A stretch of 64,000 nt of DNA from Acidovorax sp. NCPPB 4044 (GTDB lineage: Bacteria > Pseudomonadota > Gammaproteobacteria > Burkholderiales > Burkholderiaceae_C): NCBI RefSeq assembly GCF_028069655.1, contig NZ_JAMCOS010000001.1:3378001-3442000 (forward strand), read 5' to 3'. Position numbers and translations under genes: made by a program. The notes beneath the pieces were generated by a model. That model was not told the DNA's origin. It ran no database searches and was given only the letters and a program-made list of their open reading frames with translations. Shown here in pieces: positions 21,684 to 30,666 of this stretch (its first letter is position 1; every line of letters starts with the position of its first letter).

Positions 21684-22448
21684 ATGACCGCACCCACCCC
21701 TGCCGCCTCCGCCACCGACTGGCCCTACCCGCGCTGGATCGCGCACCGCGGCGCGGGCAGGCTCGCGCCGGAGAACACCCTCGCGGCCTTCCGCCGGGGC
21801 GCGCAGCACGGCTACCGCATGTTCGAGTGCGATGCCAAGCTCAGCAGCGACGGCGTGCCCTTCCTGCTGCACGACGCCACGCTGCAGCGCACGACCAGCG
21901 GCCACGGCACGGCAGGCGAGCGCCCGTGGAGCGAGCTGTCGCAGCTCGACGCCGGTGGCTGGCACTCCCGCGGCTGCGCGGGCGAGCCGCTGCCCACCCT
22001 GGAGAACGTTGCGCGCTTCTGCATCGCCAACGGCTACTTCCTCAACATCGAGATCAAGCCCACGCCGGGCACCGAAGAAGAAACCGGCCGCGCCGTGGCC
22101 GCACTGGCCGCCCGCCTGTGGCTGGGCGCCGCGGTGCCGCCGCTGCTCACTTCGTTCCAGGTGCCGGCGCTCACGGGCGCGCGCGACGCCGCGCCCCAGC
22201 TGCCGCGCGGGCTGCTGCTGGACAGCCTGCCCCCGGGCTGGCTCGACACGGCGCGCCAGCTCGGCTGCGCGGCCGTGGTCTGCAACCACGCGCTCTGGAC
22301 CGCGGAGAACGTGGCCGAAGTCCAGGGCTGCGGCCTGCGCGCGCTCAGCTACACCGTGAACGACGAATGGGCGGCGCAGCGCCTCATCGATCTCGGCACC
22401 GACGGGATCATCACCGACCGGGTGGACCTTTTCAGCCCGGCGCGGTGA
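21684..22448 (+). CDS. ugpQ: Glycerophosphodiester phosphodiesterase UgpQ
   Basis: This 254-residue enzyme (E. coli UgpQ 247) hydrolyses glycerophosphodiesters to glycerol-3-phosphate and an alcohol. The catalytic motif is IAHRGAGRLAPENTLAAF near residues 14-31, and metal ligands appear in FECDAKLSSDG and NIEIKP. There is no signal peptide, so it acts in the cytoplasm on substrate brought in by UgpBAEC. The C-terminal GTDGIITDRVDLF is typical of the family. Confidence 0.95.
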   Translation: MTAPTPAASATDWPYPRWIAHRGAGRLAPENTLAAFRRGAQHGYRMFECDAKLSSDGVPFLLHDATLQRTTSGHGTAGERPWSELSQLDAGGWHSRGCAGEPLPTLENVARFCIANGYFLNIEIKPTPGTEEETGRAVAALAARLWLGAAVPPLLTSFQVPALTGARDAAPQLPRGLLLDSLPPGWLDTARQLGCAAVVCNHALWTAENVAEVQGCGLRALSYTVNDEWAAQRLIDLGTDGIITDRVDLFSPAR

Positions 22449-22467
22449 TACCCTCCCGGTCCACGCC

Positions 22468-25029
22468 ATGGACCCGACCGTTCTCCCCACCCCACCCCTG
22501 CGCCCCACCGATTCCCGTGCGAAGCGCGCGCCGCGCAGGCCGCTGATCGCCCTGCTCGCGGCCTGCCTGCTCTGGCTCCTGGCGGCCCACCTCCCCGCGG
22601 CCTTCGCGCAGGAGCGTGCCGCCGCCTCCGCCCCGGCCCCGTCCAGCAGCGCCGCGGCGGCACGCGCGGCCGCCATGGCCGCCGCGGTCGATCCCGACGT
22701 GCCGCTGCCTTCGGTGGACGAGCTGCGCAAGCGGCTCGACGCCGTGCCCCGCAAGCTCGGCGAGGACGACGACGGCCGCAAGCTGGTCAACGACGTGTAC
22801 GGCATCGGCACGGCGGCCGAGCAGCTGGTGGCGCGCCGCACGGTGGAGCTGGCCGACCTGGACACGCGCCTCGCGGGCCTCGGCCCCACGCCGGAAAAAG
22901 GGGCGCCCGCCGATGCGCCCGATGTCGCGCAGCAGCGGGCGGCGCTCGCCAAGCAGCGCGGCACGGTCGATGCGGACCTGAAGCTCGCGCGCCTCATCGT
23001 CGTGGACGCCGACCAGCTCAGTGCCGACCTTTTGCGCCAGCGCCGACAGCAGTTCCAGGCCGCGCTCACGGCGCGTGCCGATTCCCCACTGGGCGCGGCC
23101 TTCTGGCGCAATCTGCGCAGCGCCTTGCCCAACGACGCCGCGCGCCTTGCCACCCTGGCCGGCGAAGCGAAGCAGGCCGTGCGCCAGGCGCTGGAGCCCG
23201 AGCGGCGCAACACCTTCCTGCTGAGCCTGATCGGTGCCCTGCTGCTGGCCGTGGTCGGCAACTGGGCGGGAGAGCGGCTGCTGGTGCGCATCGCGCCCGC
23301 CAAGCTGCCGGCCGGCCGGCTGCGGCGCTCCCTGCTGGCGGCCGCCTCGGTGGTGACCAACGTGGTGCTCATCGGCACGGCGGCGCAGCTGCTGCTGAGC
23401 GGGCTGGACGCCAGCAACAACCTGGGCGAGCGGCTGGACGGGCTGGGGCACACCGCCGTGGGCCTGGCCGTGTTCGCGGCCTTCGCCATCGGCCTGGGCC
23501 ACGCGCTGCTGTCGCGCAAGCGCAGCTCCTGGCGCCTGCCCTCGCTGCCCGACGACCTGGCACGCCGGCTGAGCCCGTACCCCTGGCTGATCGCCATCGT
23601 CGCGTCGCTGGGCGGCATGGTCACCGAGATCAATGCCGCCGTGGCCGCGAGCCTGTCGGCCGAAGTCACGGCCCAGGCCTTCTTCGCGCTGCTCGTGGCG
23701 GCCGTCGTCGCGGCCTCCGTGCGGCAACTGAACGCGCCGGTGGCGACGGCCTCGGCGCCGCAGGAAGGGGCGGAAGGCAGCGGCGATGCGCCGGCGCCCG
23801 CGCCTGCGCCACGGCCCCTCTGGGTGGGCCTGCTGGTCGCCCTGGCAGGCATCGCCTCCCTCGCCGTCGTGGTGCTGGTCGCCTTCGGGTACATTGCGCT
23901 GGCCGGCGCCCTCGCGCGGCAGATGGTCTGGAGCGGCGTCGCCTTCGCCACCGCCTACCTGCTCCACCAGCTCGCGGACGACGTCTGCGAAGCCGTGCTG
24001 TCGTCCAAGGGCAGCTTCGGGCGGCGCCTGCACACGGGCATGGGCATCGACCCCGGCCTGCTCGACCAGTCGGCGGTGGTGGTCTCGGGCGTGCTGCGCC
24101 TGGTGCTGTTCTTCTACCTGGTCATCGCGCTGCTGGCACCGTTCGGCACCGGCCCGGACGAGCTGTTCCGCCGGGGCAGCAGCATCGACCAGAGCCTCAG
24201 CGTGGGCAACTTCGCCCTGGCGCCGCAGGCGCTGCTGACGGCGCTGGCCGTCGTGGTGGTGGGCTTCATCGGCATCCGCGTGGTCAAGCGCTGGCTCAGC
24301 GACCGCTACTTCCCCAGCACCTCGCTGGAGCCGGGCATGCGCAGCTCCATCACGACCCTGCTCGGCTATGTCGGCGGCGTGATGGTGGTGGCCGCCGCGC
24401 TGGCGGCCCTGGGCATCAGCGTGGAACGCATCGCCTGGGTGGCGAGCGCGCTCTCGGTGGGTATCGGCTTCGGACTGCAGGCCATCGTGCAGAACTTCAT
24501 CTCCGGCCTGATCCTGCTGGCCGAGCGGCCCGTGAAGGTGGGCGACTGGGTGAAGCTGGGCGACACCGAGGGCGACATCCGGCGCATCAACGTGCGCGCC
24601 ACCGAGATCCAGCTCGGCGACCACTCCACCGTGATCGTGCCCAACTCGGAATTCATCACCAAGACCGTGCGCAACATGACCTGGGGCGGCGCCCAGGGCC
24701 GTGTGCTGCTGCGGCTGCCGGCGCCGCTGGACACCGACGCGCAGCGCATGCGGGAAGTGATCCTCGGCGCCTTCCAGGCCCACCCGGATGTGCTGGACAG
24801 CCCCGCACCCATCGTGCAGCTCGAAGGCATCGTGGAAGGCACGCTCACGTTCCTGGCCATCGGCCACGTGAACAACCCGCGCAATGCGGGCGGCGTGCGC
24901 AGCGACCTGCTGTTCTCGATCCTGGACACTCTGCGGCGCGCCGGGCTGGCGCTGTCGCCGCCGGCCTCCACGTCGGTGCCCGGGGCACAGGCCCGGCCCG
25001 CGGCCGAGCCCCAGGGCCCCGCGGACTGA
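22468..25029 (+). CDS. Large MscS-family mechanosensitive channel with DUF3772 domain
   Basis: This 853-residue protein has a signal peptide ending near AFAQE (residue 47), a periplasmic DUF3772 region (to about 240), and many membrane helices. A C-terminal MscS core follows, with pore helix and beta domain recognisable in VGIGFGLQAIVQNFISGLILLAERPVKVGDWV and STVIVPNSEFITKTVRN. It resembles the MscK/MscM-type channels that release solutes at hypo-osmotic shock. It starts 20 bases after ugpQ. A link to ugp function is not implied. Confidence 0.92.
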   Translation: MDPTVLPTPPLRPTDSRAKRAPRRPLIALLAACLLWLLAAHLPAAFAQERAAASAPAPSSSAAAARAAAMAAAVDPDVPLPSVDELRKRLDAVPRKLGEDDDGRKLVNDVYGIGTAAEQLVARRTVELADLDTRLAGLGPTPEKGAPADAPDVAQQRAALAKQRGTVDADLKLARLIVVDADQLSADLLRQRRQQFQAALTARADSPLGAAFWRNLRSALPNDAARLATLAGEAKQAVRQALEPERRNTFLLSLIGALLLAVVGNWAGERLLVRIAPAKLPAGRLRRSLLAAASVVTNVVLIGTAAQLLLSGLDASNNLGERLDGLGHTAVGLAVFAAFAIGLGHALLSRKRSSWRLPSLPDDLARRLSPYPWLIAIVASLGGMVTEINAAVAASLSAEVTAQAFFALLVAAVVAASVRQLNAPVATASAPQEGAEGSGDAPAPAPAPRPLWVGLLVALAGIASLAVVVLVAFGYIALAGALARQMVWSGVAFATAYLLHQLADDVCEAVLSSKGSFGRRLHTGMGIDPGLLDQSAVVVSGVLRLVLFFYLVIALLAPFGTGPDELFRRGSSIDQSLSVGNFALAPQALLTALAVVVVGFIGIRVVKRWLSDRYFPSTSLEPGMRSSITTLLGYVGGVMVVAAALAALGISVERIAWVASALSVGIGFGLQAIVQNFISGLILLAERPVKVGDWVKLGDTEGDIRRINVRATEIQLGDHSTVIVPNSEFITKTVRNMTWGGAQGRVLLRLPAPLDTDAQRMREVILGAFQAHPDVLDSPAPIVQLEGIVEGTLTFLAIGHVNNPRNAGGVRSDLLFSILDTLRRAGLALSPPASTSVPGAQARPAAEPQGPAD

Positions 25030-25082
25030 CCTCCCAGGCGCGGCTGGCGGCTGGCCGCTATCGCGCCGATTGCAAATCGGTA

Positions 25083-25361
25083 TCAGCGGCGCCAGCCACG
25101 CAGCATCAGCCACTGGCTGGTGCCGCACGCCACGGCCAGCGCGGCATAGGTGAGCATCTTGCCGTCCCGCCCGAACAGCACCAGCCCGGCCGCGAGCACC
25201 GCCATACCCACTATCAAATTAATAGCAAACTCTCCAATGAATCCGGCGGCATGGGGCGATTTTCGATAGAAAACACGCGCCGCGGCCGCCAGCAGGAGGG
25301 ACACGCCCAGGGCGGGTGCGGCGAAGTTCAGCAGGTGGTTGGCGGCGGCAAGGGGGTCCAT
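25083..25361 (-). CDS. Small predicted membrane protein containing an in-frame repeat copy
   Basis: This 92-residue hydrophobic protein ([19 protein letters not shown]...) has three probable membrane segments, near 15-32, 38-62 and 68-85. Residues 37-50 ([14 protein letters not shown]) are encoded by a copy of the window's interspersed repeat. In the other copies this frame holds stop codons; here those codons read GAG and AAT. It is divergent from hemA, 79 bases away. I do not recognise a family. Confidence 0.65.
   Translation of the reverse strand: MDPLAAANHLLNFAAPALGVSLLLAAAARVFYRKSPHAAGFIGEFAINLIVGMAVLAAGLVLFGRDGKMLTYAALAVACGTSQWLMLRGWRR
25210..25255 (-). repeat. Interspersed ~50-bp repeat, copy 1 (inside a coding sequence)
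   Basis: Read on the minus strand: CCATGCCGCCGGATTCATT, then GGAGAGTTTGCTATTAATTT, then GATAG. It shares the head CCATGCCGCCGGATTCATT and the core GTTTGCTATTNAATTGATAG with the copies at 45381 and 59597. It lies wholly within the 92-residue membrane-protein gene. Confidence 0.85.
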
Positions 25362-25427
25362 GGCTCAAAGGCATGACACAGATCAAGGCCCTTGCACGGA
25401 AGGAGCGCGCGGGCGGGTCGGAAATTT

Positions 25428-25433
25428 TATAAT
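25428..25433 (+). promoter_or_regulatory. -10 box directly upstream of hemA
   Basis: A perfect TATAAT ends 7 bases before the hemA ATG, and there is no ribosome site in between. If used, transcription would begin at or next to the A of the start codon, giving a leaderless message. No good -35 hexamer is seen, so the box could be fortuitous. Confidence 0.4.
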
Positions 25434-25440
25434 CCGGCGC

Positions 25441-26739
25441 ATGGCAGTCTGGGCCCTGGGCATCAACCACACGACCGCGCCGCTCGATCTGCGCGGTCGT
25501 TTTGCGTTCGCGCTCGATCAGATCGCCCCCACGCTGCAGGGCCTGCGCCAATCGCTCGGCGGCGCCGCCCGCCATCCGCACGTGGAAACCGCCCTCATCT
25601 CCACCTGCAACCGCACCGAGATCTACTGCGCCGGCCACGAGGCCGCCCTCGACCACACGCTCGACTGGCTGGCCCACAGCGGCGGCGTCAGCCCCTCGCT
25701 GCTGCGCTCGCATTCCTACACCCTCGAAGACGGCCTCGTCGCGCGCCATGCCTTCCGCGTGGCGAGCGGGCTCGATTCGATGGTGCTGGGCGAGGCCCAG
25801 ATCCTCGGCCAGATGAAGGACGCCGTGCGCGCCGCCGAAACCGCCGGCGCGCTCGGCACCACGCTCAACCAGCTCTTCCAGCGCAGCTTCGCCGTCGCCA
25901 AGGAAGTGCGCACCAGCACCGAGATCGGCGCGCACAGCATCAGCATGGCCGCCGCGGCGGTGCGCCTCGCGGGCCAGCTCTTCGAGGACCTCTCCGAGAT
26001 CCGCGTGCTCTTCGTGGGCGCGGGCGAGATGATCGAGCTCGCCGCCACGCACTTCGCGGCCCGCAACCCCAAGGCCATCGCCATCGCCAACCGCACGCTC
26101 GAACGCGGCGAGAAGCTCGCCTCGCGCTTCGGCGGCGAGGTCATGCGCCTGGCCGACCTGCCCGAGCGCCTGCACGAATTCGACGCGGTGGTGAGCTGCA
26201 CGGCCAGCAGCCTGCCGATCATCGGCCTGGGCGCCGTGGAGCGGGCCCTCAAGAAGCGCCGCCACCGCCCGATGTTCATGGTCGATCTGGCCGTGCCGCG
26301 CGACATCGAGCCCGAGGTGAAGGCGCTCGAAGACATCTACCTCTATACGGTGGACGACCTCGCGAGCGTGGTCCAGACCGCGCAGGCCAGCCGCCAGGCC
26401 GCCGTCGCGCAGGCCGAGGCCATCATCGATGCGGGCGTGCAGAGCTTCATGCACTGGATGGACCAGCGCAGCCCGGCCGGCGGCGTCGTGCCGCTGATCC
26501 AGCAGATCAACGCCCAGACCGACGAGTGGCGCGCCCTGGAGATCGCGCGCGCCAAGAAGCTTCTGGCCAAGGGCGAAGACCTCGACACCGTGCTCGATGC
26601 GCTCTCGCGCGGCATCACCCAGAAGATGCTGCACGGCACCCTCGCCGAACTGCGCGCGGGCGACGCCGACACGCGCGCCCAGACGGCGCAGACCGTCTCG
26701 CGCCTGTTCCTGCGCGCGCAGAGCAAGAGCGGCCTCTAG
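25441..26739 (+). CDS. hemA: Glutamyl-tRNA reductase
   Basis: This 432-residue enzyme (E. coli HemA 418) reduces glutamyl-tRNA to glutamate-1-semialdehyde, the first step of heme synthesis by the C5 route. The catalytic Cys is near residue 56 in [10 protein letters not shown]. The NADPH-binding domain has [15 protein letters not shown] near 195, and a dimerisation domain ends the protein. ATG 25441 gives the family start [18 protein letters not shown]. prfA follows, the usual hemA-prfA-prmC order. Confidence 0.97.
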   Translation: MAVWALGINHTTAPLDLRGRFAFALDQIAPTLQGLRQSLGGAARHPHVETALISTCNRTEIYCAGHEAALDHTLDWLAHSGGVSPSLLRSHSYTLEDGLVARHAFRVASGLDSMVLGEAQILGQMKDAVRAAETAGALGTTLNQLFQRSFAVAKEVRTSTEIGAHSISMAAAAVRLAGQLFEDLSEIRVLFVGAGEMIELAATHFAARNPKAIAIANRTLERGEKLASRFGGEVMRLADLPERLHEFDAVVSCTASSLPIIGLGAVERALKKRRHRPMFMVDLAVPRDIEPEVKALEDIYLYTVDDLASVVQTAQASRQAAVAQAEAIIDAGVQSFMHWMDQRSPAGGVVPLIQQINAQTDEWRALEIARAKKLLAKGEDLDTVLDALSRGITQKMLHGTLAELRAGDADTRAQTAQTVSRLFLRAQSKSGL

Positions 26740-26836
26740 CGCCCGCCGCGCGCGCTCGGGCCCCGCGCCCTGCCGGCCCCCGATAATCGGGCGCCCCTCG
26801 CCACCCCGAACAGTGGCAAACCCCTTCCCCCTTGCG

Positions 26837-27919
26837 ATGAAACCCTTCCTCAGAAGCCAGCTGGAGCGCCACGCCCAGCGCCTCGAAGAGCTCGACTTCC
26901 TGCTCTCCCGCGAGGACATCATGTCCGACATGGCGCAGTACCGCACCATCTCGCGCGAGCACGCCGAGGTGACGCAGGTGGCCGGCCGCTACGCCCGCTA
27001 CCGCCAGCGCGAGGCCGACCTCGCCGGTGCGCGCGAGATGCTCGAAGACCCCGACATGGCCGACATGGCGCAGGAGGAGATCGCCTCCGCCGAAGCCGAA
27101 CTCGTGCAGCTGGAAGACGAACTCCAGCGCCTGCTGCTGCCCAAGGACCCCGACGATGCGCGCAATGCCTTCCTGGAGATCCGCGCGGGCACGGGGGGCG
27201 ACGAATCGGCGCTGTTCGCGGGCGACATCGCGCGCATGTACACGCGCTACGCCGCCACCGTGGGCTGGAAGGTCGAGATCCTGAGCGCCAACGAGAACGA
27301 GATCGGCGGCTACAAGGAAGTCGTGCTGCGCGTGGAGGGCCCCGATGCCTACGGCGCGCTGCGCTTCGAATCGGGCGGCCACCGCGTGCAGCGTGTGCCG
27401 GCCACCGAAACCCAGGGCCGCATCCACACCAGCGCCTGCACCGTGGCCGTGATGCCCGAGCCCGACGAGCAGCAGGCCGTCACCCTCAACCCTGCCGACC
27501 TGCGCATCGACACCTTCCGCGCGAGCGGCGCGGGCGGCCAGCACATCAACAAGACCGACTCCGCCGTGCGCGTGGTCCACCTGCCCACGGGCATCGTGGC
27601 CGAATGCCAGGACGGCCGCAGCCAGCACAGCAACAAGGCCAAGGCATTGCAGGTGCTGCAGGCGCGCATCCAGGAGAAGGAGCGCAGCGAGCGCGCCGCC
27701 AAGGAAGCCGCGCTGCGCAAGGGCCTGATCGGCAGCGGCGACCGCAGCGACCGCATCCGCACCTACAACTTCCCGCAGGGCCGGCTCACCGACCACCGCA
27801 TCAACCTCACGCTCTACAAGCTGCTCGCCATCATGGAAGGCGACCTCTCCGAAGTGCTGGAGGCGCTGCGCCACGCGCGCGAGGCCGAACTGCTGGCCGA
27901 CCTGGAATCCGGCGCCTGA
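26837..27919 (+). CDS. prfA: Peptide chain release factor 1
   Basis: At 360 residues it has the same length as E. coli RF1. It ends translation at UAA and UAG. The GGQ motif that triggers peptide release is [15 protein letters not shown] near residue 235, whose Gln is methylated by PrmC encoded just downstream. The segment [17 protein letters not shown] near the C-terminus is typical of RF1. A short inverted repeat CCCGA-TAA-TCGGG at 26779-26791 lies upstream. Confidence 0.98.
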   Translation: MKPFLRSQLERHAQRLEELDFLLSREDIMSDMAQYRTISREHAEVTQVAGRYARYRQREADLAGAREMLEDPDMADMAQEEIASAEAELVQLEDELQRLLLPKDPDDARNAFLEIRAGTGGDESALFAGDIARMYTRYAATVGWKVEILSANENEIGGYKEVVLRVEGPDAYGALRFESGGHRVQRVPATETQGRIHTSACTVAVMPEPDEQQAVTLNPADLRIDTFRASGAGGQHINKTDSAVRVVHLPTGIVAECQDGRSQHSNKAKALQVLQARIQEKERSERAAKEAALRKGLIGSGDRSDRIRTYNFPQGRLTDHRINLTLYKLLAIMEGDLSEVLEALRHAREAELLADLESGA

Positions 27920-27943
27920 CCCGCGGACTTTGCATGAAATCCG

Positions 27944-27992
27944 CTCCATGCCGCTGTATTCTGGTCTTCTTTAGCTATTAAATTGATAGCAA
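27944..27992 (+). repeat. Interspersed ~50-bp repeat, copy 2 (at the prmC start)
   Basis: CTCCATGCCGCTGTATTCTG, then GTCTTCTTTAGCTATTAAAT, then TGATAGCAA. The head and the hairpin core (GCTAT and ATAGC arms) match the other copies; the middle is diverged. The similarity with copy 4 continues to an ACGTG that supplies the likely prmC start codon. Confidence 0.8.
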
Positions 27993-27997
27993 TCGAC

Positions 27998-28852
27998 GTG
28001 ACTGCAGGCCCCTCCACCCCGCCGGCGCCCTGGACGCTCGCCCAGGCGCTTGCGCACGCCCAGGGCCTCGGCCTTGCGCGCATCGATGCGCAGATGCTCC
28101 TGCTGCACGTGCTCGGCCAGCCCGACGCCGGCCGCGCCTGGCTGCTGGCGCGCGACACCGATCCGCTGCCCGCCGGCCCGCAGGCCGCGTTCACCGCACT
28201 CTGCGCGCGCCGCCGGGCCGGCGAACCCGTGGCCTACCTCACGGGACGCAAGGAGTTCTACGGCCTGGCGCTGCAGGTCGATGCGCGCGTCCTCGATCCG
28301 CGCCCGGACACCGAGACGCTGGTCGACTGGGCCCTGGAAGTGCTCCATCCCATGCCCTCTCCGCGCGTGGCCGACCTGGGCACGGGCAGCGGCGCCATCG
28401 CCCTGGCGCTGAAGCACGCGCGCCCCGACGCGCATTTGCTGGCCGTGGACGCGAGCGCCGAAGCCCTCGCGGTGGCCCAGGCCAATGCCCGGCGGCTCGG
28501 CCTGCGCGTGGATTGCGTCCACGCGCACTGGCTCGGCGGGATCGCCGGCCCCTTCGATGCCATCGTGTCCAACCCGCCCTACATCGCTCAGGACGACCCC
28601 CACCTCGCCGCGCTCACGCACGAGCCGCTGCAGGCCCTCGCGAGCGGACCGGACGGCCTGGACGACATCCGCACCATCGTGGCGCAGTCCATGGAGCGGC
28701 TGGTGCCCGGTGGCTGGCTGCTGCTGGAGCACGGCTGGGACCAGCCGGGCGCCGTGCAGGCCCTGCTGCGGGACGCCGGCTTCCAGGACGTGCGGAGCCG
28801 CGCCGACCTCGCAGGCCATGCACGCTGCACGGGCGGCCGCAGGCCCTCCTGA
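27998..28852 (+). CDS. prmC: Release factor glutamine methyltransferase
   Basis: This SAM-dependent enzyme methylates the Gln of the GGQ motif in RF1 and RF2. It shows the N5-glutamine methyltransferase signature NPPY near residue 191 ([11 protein letters not shown]), the SAM motif [15 protein letters not shown], and [26 protein letters not shown] 27998 gives 284 residues, near the E. coli 277. An in-frame TTG at 27983 is the alternative. Neither has a ribosome site because the start lies in a repeat copy. It follows prfA on the same strand. Confidence 0.93.
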   Translation: MTAGPSTPPAPWTLAQALAHAQGLGLARIDAQMLLLHVLGQPDAGRAWLLARDTDPLPAGPQAAFTALCARRRAGEPVAYLTGRKEFYGLALQVDARVLDPRPDTETLVDWALEVLHPMPSPRVADLGTGSGAIALALKHARPDAHLLAVDASAEALAVAQANARRLGLRVDCVHAHWLGGIAGPFDAIVSNPPYIAQDDPHLAALTHEPLQALASGPDGLDDIRTIVAQSMERLVPGGWLLLEHGWDQPGAVQALLRDAGFQDVRSRADLAGHARCTGGRRPS

Positions 28853-28982
28853 AACACCTGCCCGGCCCTCTGGAAACCGCACGACCCGCCTCCAACTGGT
28901 GCGTTCTTCCACCCCACCGGGCGACGGTGAAATAATCTCCCCCATTGCCGCCCGCGCGCGGCGCCCTCTCCAGGAGCAACCC

Positions 28983-29315
28983 ATGAGCGACACCACCCAG
29001 CAACGCATCGACGCCCTCGTCAAATCCAGTGAAGTCCTGCTCTTCATGAAAGGCAGCGCCAGCTTTCCGATGTGCGGTTTCTCGGGCCGCGCGATCCAGA
29101 TCCTCAAGGCCTGCGGCGTGGACCCCAAGGGCCTCGCCACGGTCAACGTGCTGGACGACCCCGAGATCCGCCAGGGCATCAAGGAATACAGCAACTGGCC
29201 CACGATCCCGCAGCTCTACGTGAAGGGCGAGTTCATCGGCGGCTCGGACATCATGATGGAGATGTACGAGTCCGGCGAACTGCAGCAGGTCCTAGGCGGC
29301 GAGCCGCAGGCCTGA
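28983..29315 (+). CDS. grxD: Monothiol glutaredoxin, Grx4 family
   Basis: This 110-residue protein (E. coli GrxD 115) has the active site CGFS in [14 protein letters not shown] near residue 32, plus [19 protein letters not shown], which binds glutathione. Grx4 proteins hold and transfer 2Fe-2S clusters and often pair with BolA, no gene for which is seen here. AGGAG lies 7 bases upstream. A perfect terminator follows. Confidence 0.96.
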   Translation: MSDTTQQRIDALVKSSEVLLFMKGSASFPMCGFSGRAIQILKACGVDPKGLATVNVLDDPEIRQGIKEYSNWPTIPQLYVKGEFIGGSDIMMEMYESGELQQVLGGEPQA

Positions 29316-29350
29316 CCACAGCCCGGCCCGGCTCCATCCCGCCCTGTCCG

Positions 29351-29375
29351 AAAGCCGCCCGCGAGGCGGCTTTTT
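29351..29375 (+). terminator. Terminator after grxD
   Basis: AAAGCCGCC pairs with GGCGGCTTT (9 bp) around the loop CGCGA, and T continues to five. It follows the grxD stop by 36 bases. Confidence 0.85.
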
Positions 29376-29510
29376 CGTGCCGGATGCGCTCTTGCTTCGC
29401 TGCCGCACAACTACCGTCGGTTGACCGGGTTTTTCCATCTTTGGCCGCCGGCATGTTGTGTGCTTGAATGGTTACGTGCCCTTTCAATTTCACCGAACCA
29501 GGAGCGCGCC

Positions 29511-30524
29511 ATGACGACGACACACAGCCTTGTCCCGCAATCGCCTTCGATGGGCCTGCCGGTGGCCCAGTTGCGCAACGTGTTCCGCCCCGGCGACGTG
29601 GAGCGCCGGCTGGCCCGGCTCCAGGATGCCGGCAGCCAGCGTGAATACGAAACCCTGCGCGCCGTGTACGAACGCATGCTCGAACGGGGCCCCGAGCGCT
29701 TCCAGGTCAAGCCTTCCGGCGTGCCGGACATGGCCGGCCTCTACGACCAGCTTCCCAACTTCACCGACGTGCTCGACGACGTGAAGCGCCACGTGGCCCT
29801 GGCCCAGGACAGCCGCGACGGCCTGGAAGTCACGCCCATGCTGCTGCTGGGCCCGCCCGGCATCGGCAAGACGCACTTCGCGCGGCAGCTCGCCGAATTG
29901 CTGGGCACGGGCATGAACCTCGTGCCCATGAGCTCGATGACCGCGGGCTGGCTGCTGTCGGGCTCCTCGTCCCAGTGGAAGGGCGCCCGTCCGGGCAAGG
30001 TGTTCGAGGCCCTGGTGGACGGCGAGTACGCCAACCCGGTCATCGTGGTGGACGAGATCGACAAGGCCTCGCCGGATGCGCAGTACGACCCGCTCGGCGC
30101 CCTGTACGGACTGCTGGAACACGACACCGCGCAAAGCTTCACCGACGAATTCGCCGAGATCGCCATCGACGCCAGCCAGGTCATCTGGATCACCACCGCC
30201 AACGACGACCGCGGCATCCCGGAACCCATCATGAACCGCATGAACGTGTTCGAGGTGCAGGCGCCGTCGCCGGAGCAGGCCCGCACCATCGCGCGCAACC
30301 TCTACCAGGGTATCCGCGCGGGCCATGACTGGGGACGGCTGATCGACCCCGACCCGCTGCCCGACGTGCTGGACGTGCTGGCGCAGATGCCCCCGCGCGA
30401 AATGCGGCGCGCGCTCATGACGGGCTTCGGCAACGCGCGGCTGCAGCACCGGTCCACCGTCGAGGTGGCCGACCTTCCGCGCGGCACCGCGGCCAAAACG
30501 CGCATGGGTTTCGTCGTGCAATAG
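29511..30524 (+). CDS. AAA family ATPase, Lon-like ATPase core without protease
   Basis: This 337-residue protein has a Lon-type AAA core: Walker A GPPGIGKT at about 114-121, Walker B VIVVDEIDK near 178-185, a sensor ITTAN and an arginine-finger-like IPEPIMNRM. The serine-lysine protease domain of Lon is absent and there is only a short helical N-terminal region. It could be a chaperone-type or MoxR-like remodelling ATPase; its substrate is unknown. AGGAG precedes ATG 29511. It appears monocistronic, after the grxD terminator. Confidence 0.85.
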   Translation: MTTTHSLVPQSPSMGLPVAQLRNVFRPGDVERRLARLQDAGSQREYETLRAVYERMLERGPERFQVKPSGVPDMAGLYDQLPNFTDVLDDVKRHVALAQDSRDGLEVTPMLLLGPPGIGKTHFARQLAELLGTGMNLVPMSSMTAGWLLSGSSSQWKGARPGKVFEALVDGEYANPVIVVDEIDKASPDAQYDPLGALYGLLEHDTAQSFTDEFAEIAIDASQVIWITTANDDRGIPEPIMNRMNVFEVQAPSPEQARTIARNLYQGIRAGHDWGRLIDPDPLPDVLDVLAQMPPREMRRALMTGFGNARLQHRSTVEVADLPRGTAAKTRMGFVVQ

Positions 30525-30666
30525 GACGGCAGCGGCGCCGGCCCCGATCCGGCCTGCCTTTGCCGGCCTTCGGCGGTCACCGGGCACTCCCGGACGACCG
30601 CCGGTGCGGACACGGGGCCCGCGTACACTCGACAGGCCGGCGCACGGCCCTTCGCACAACGACTCC

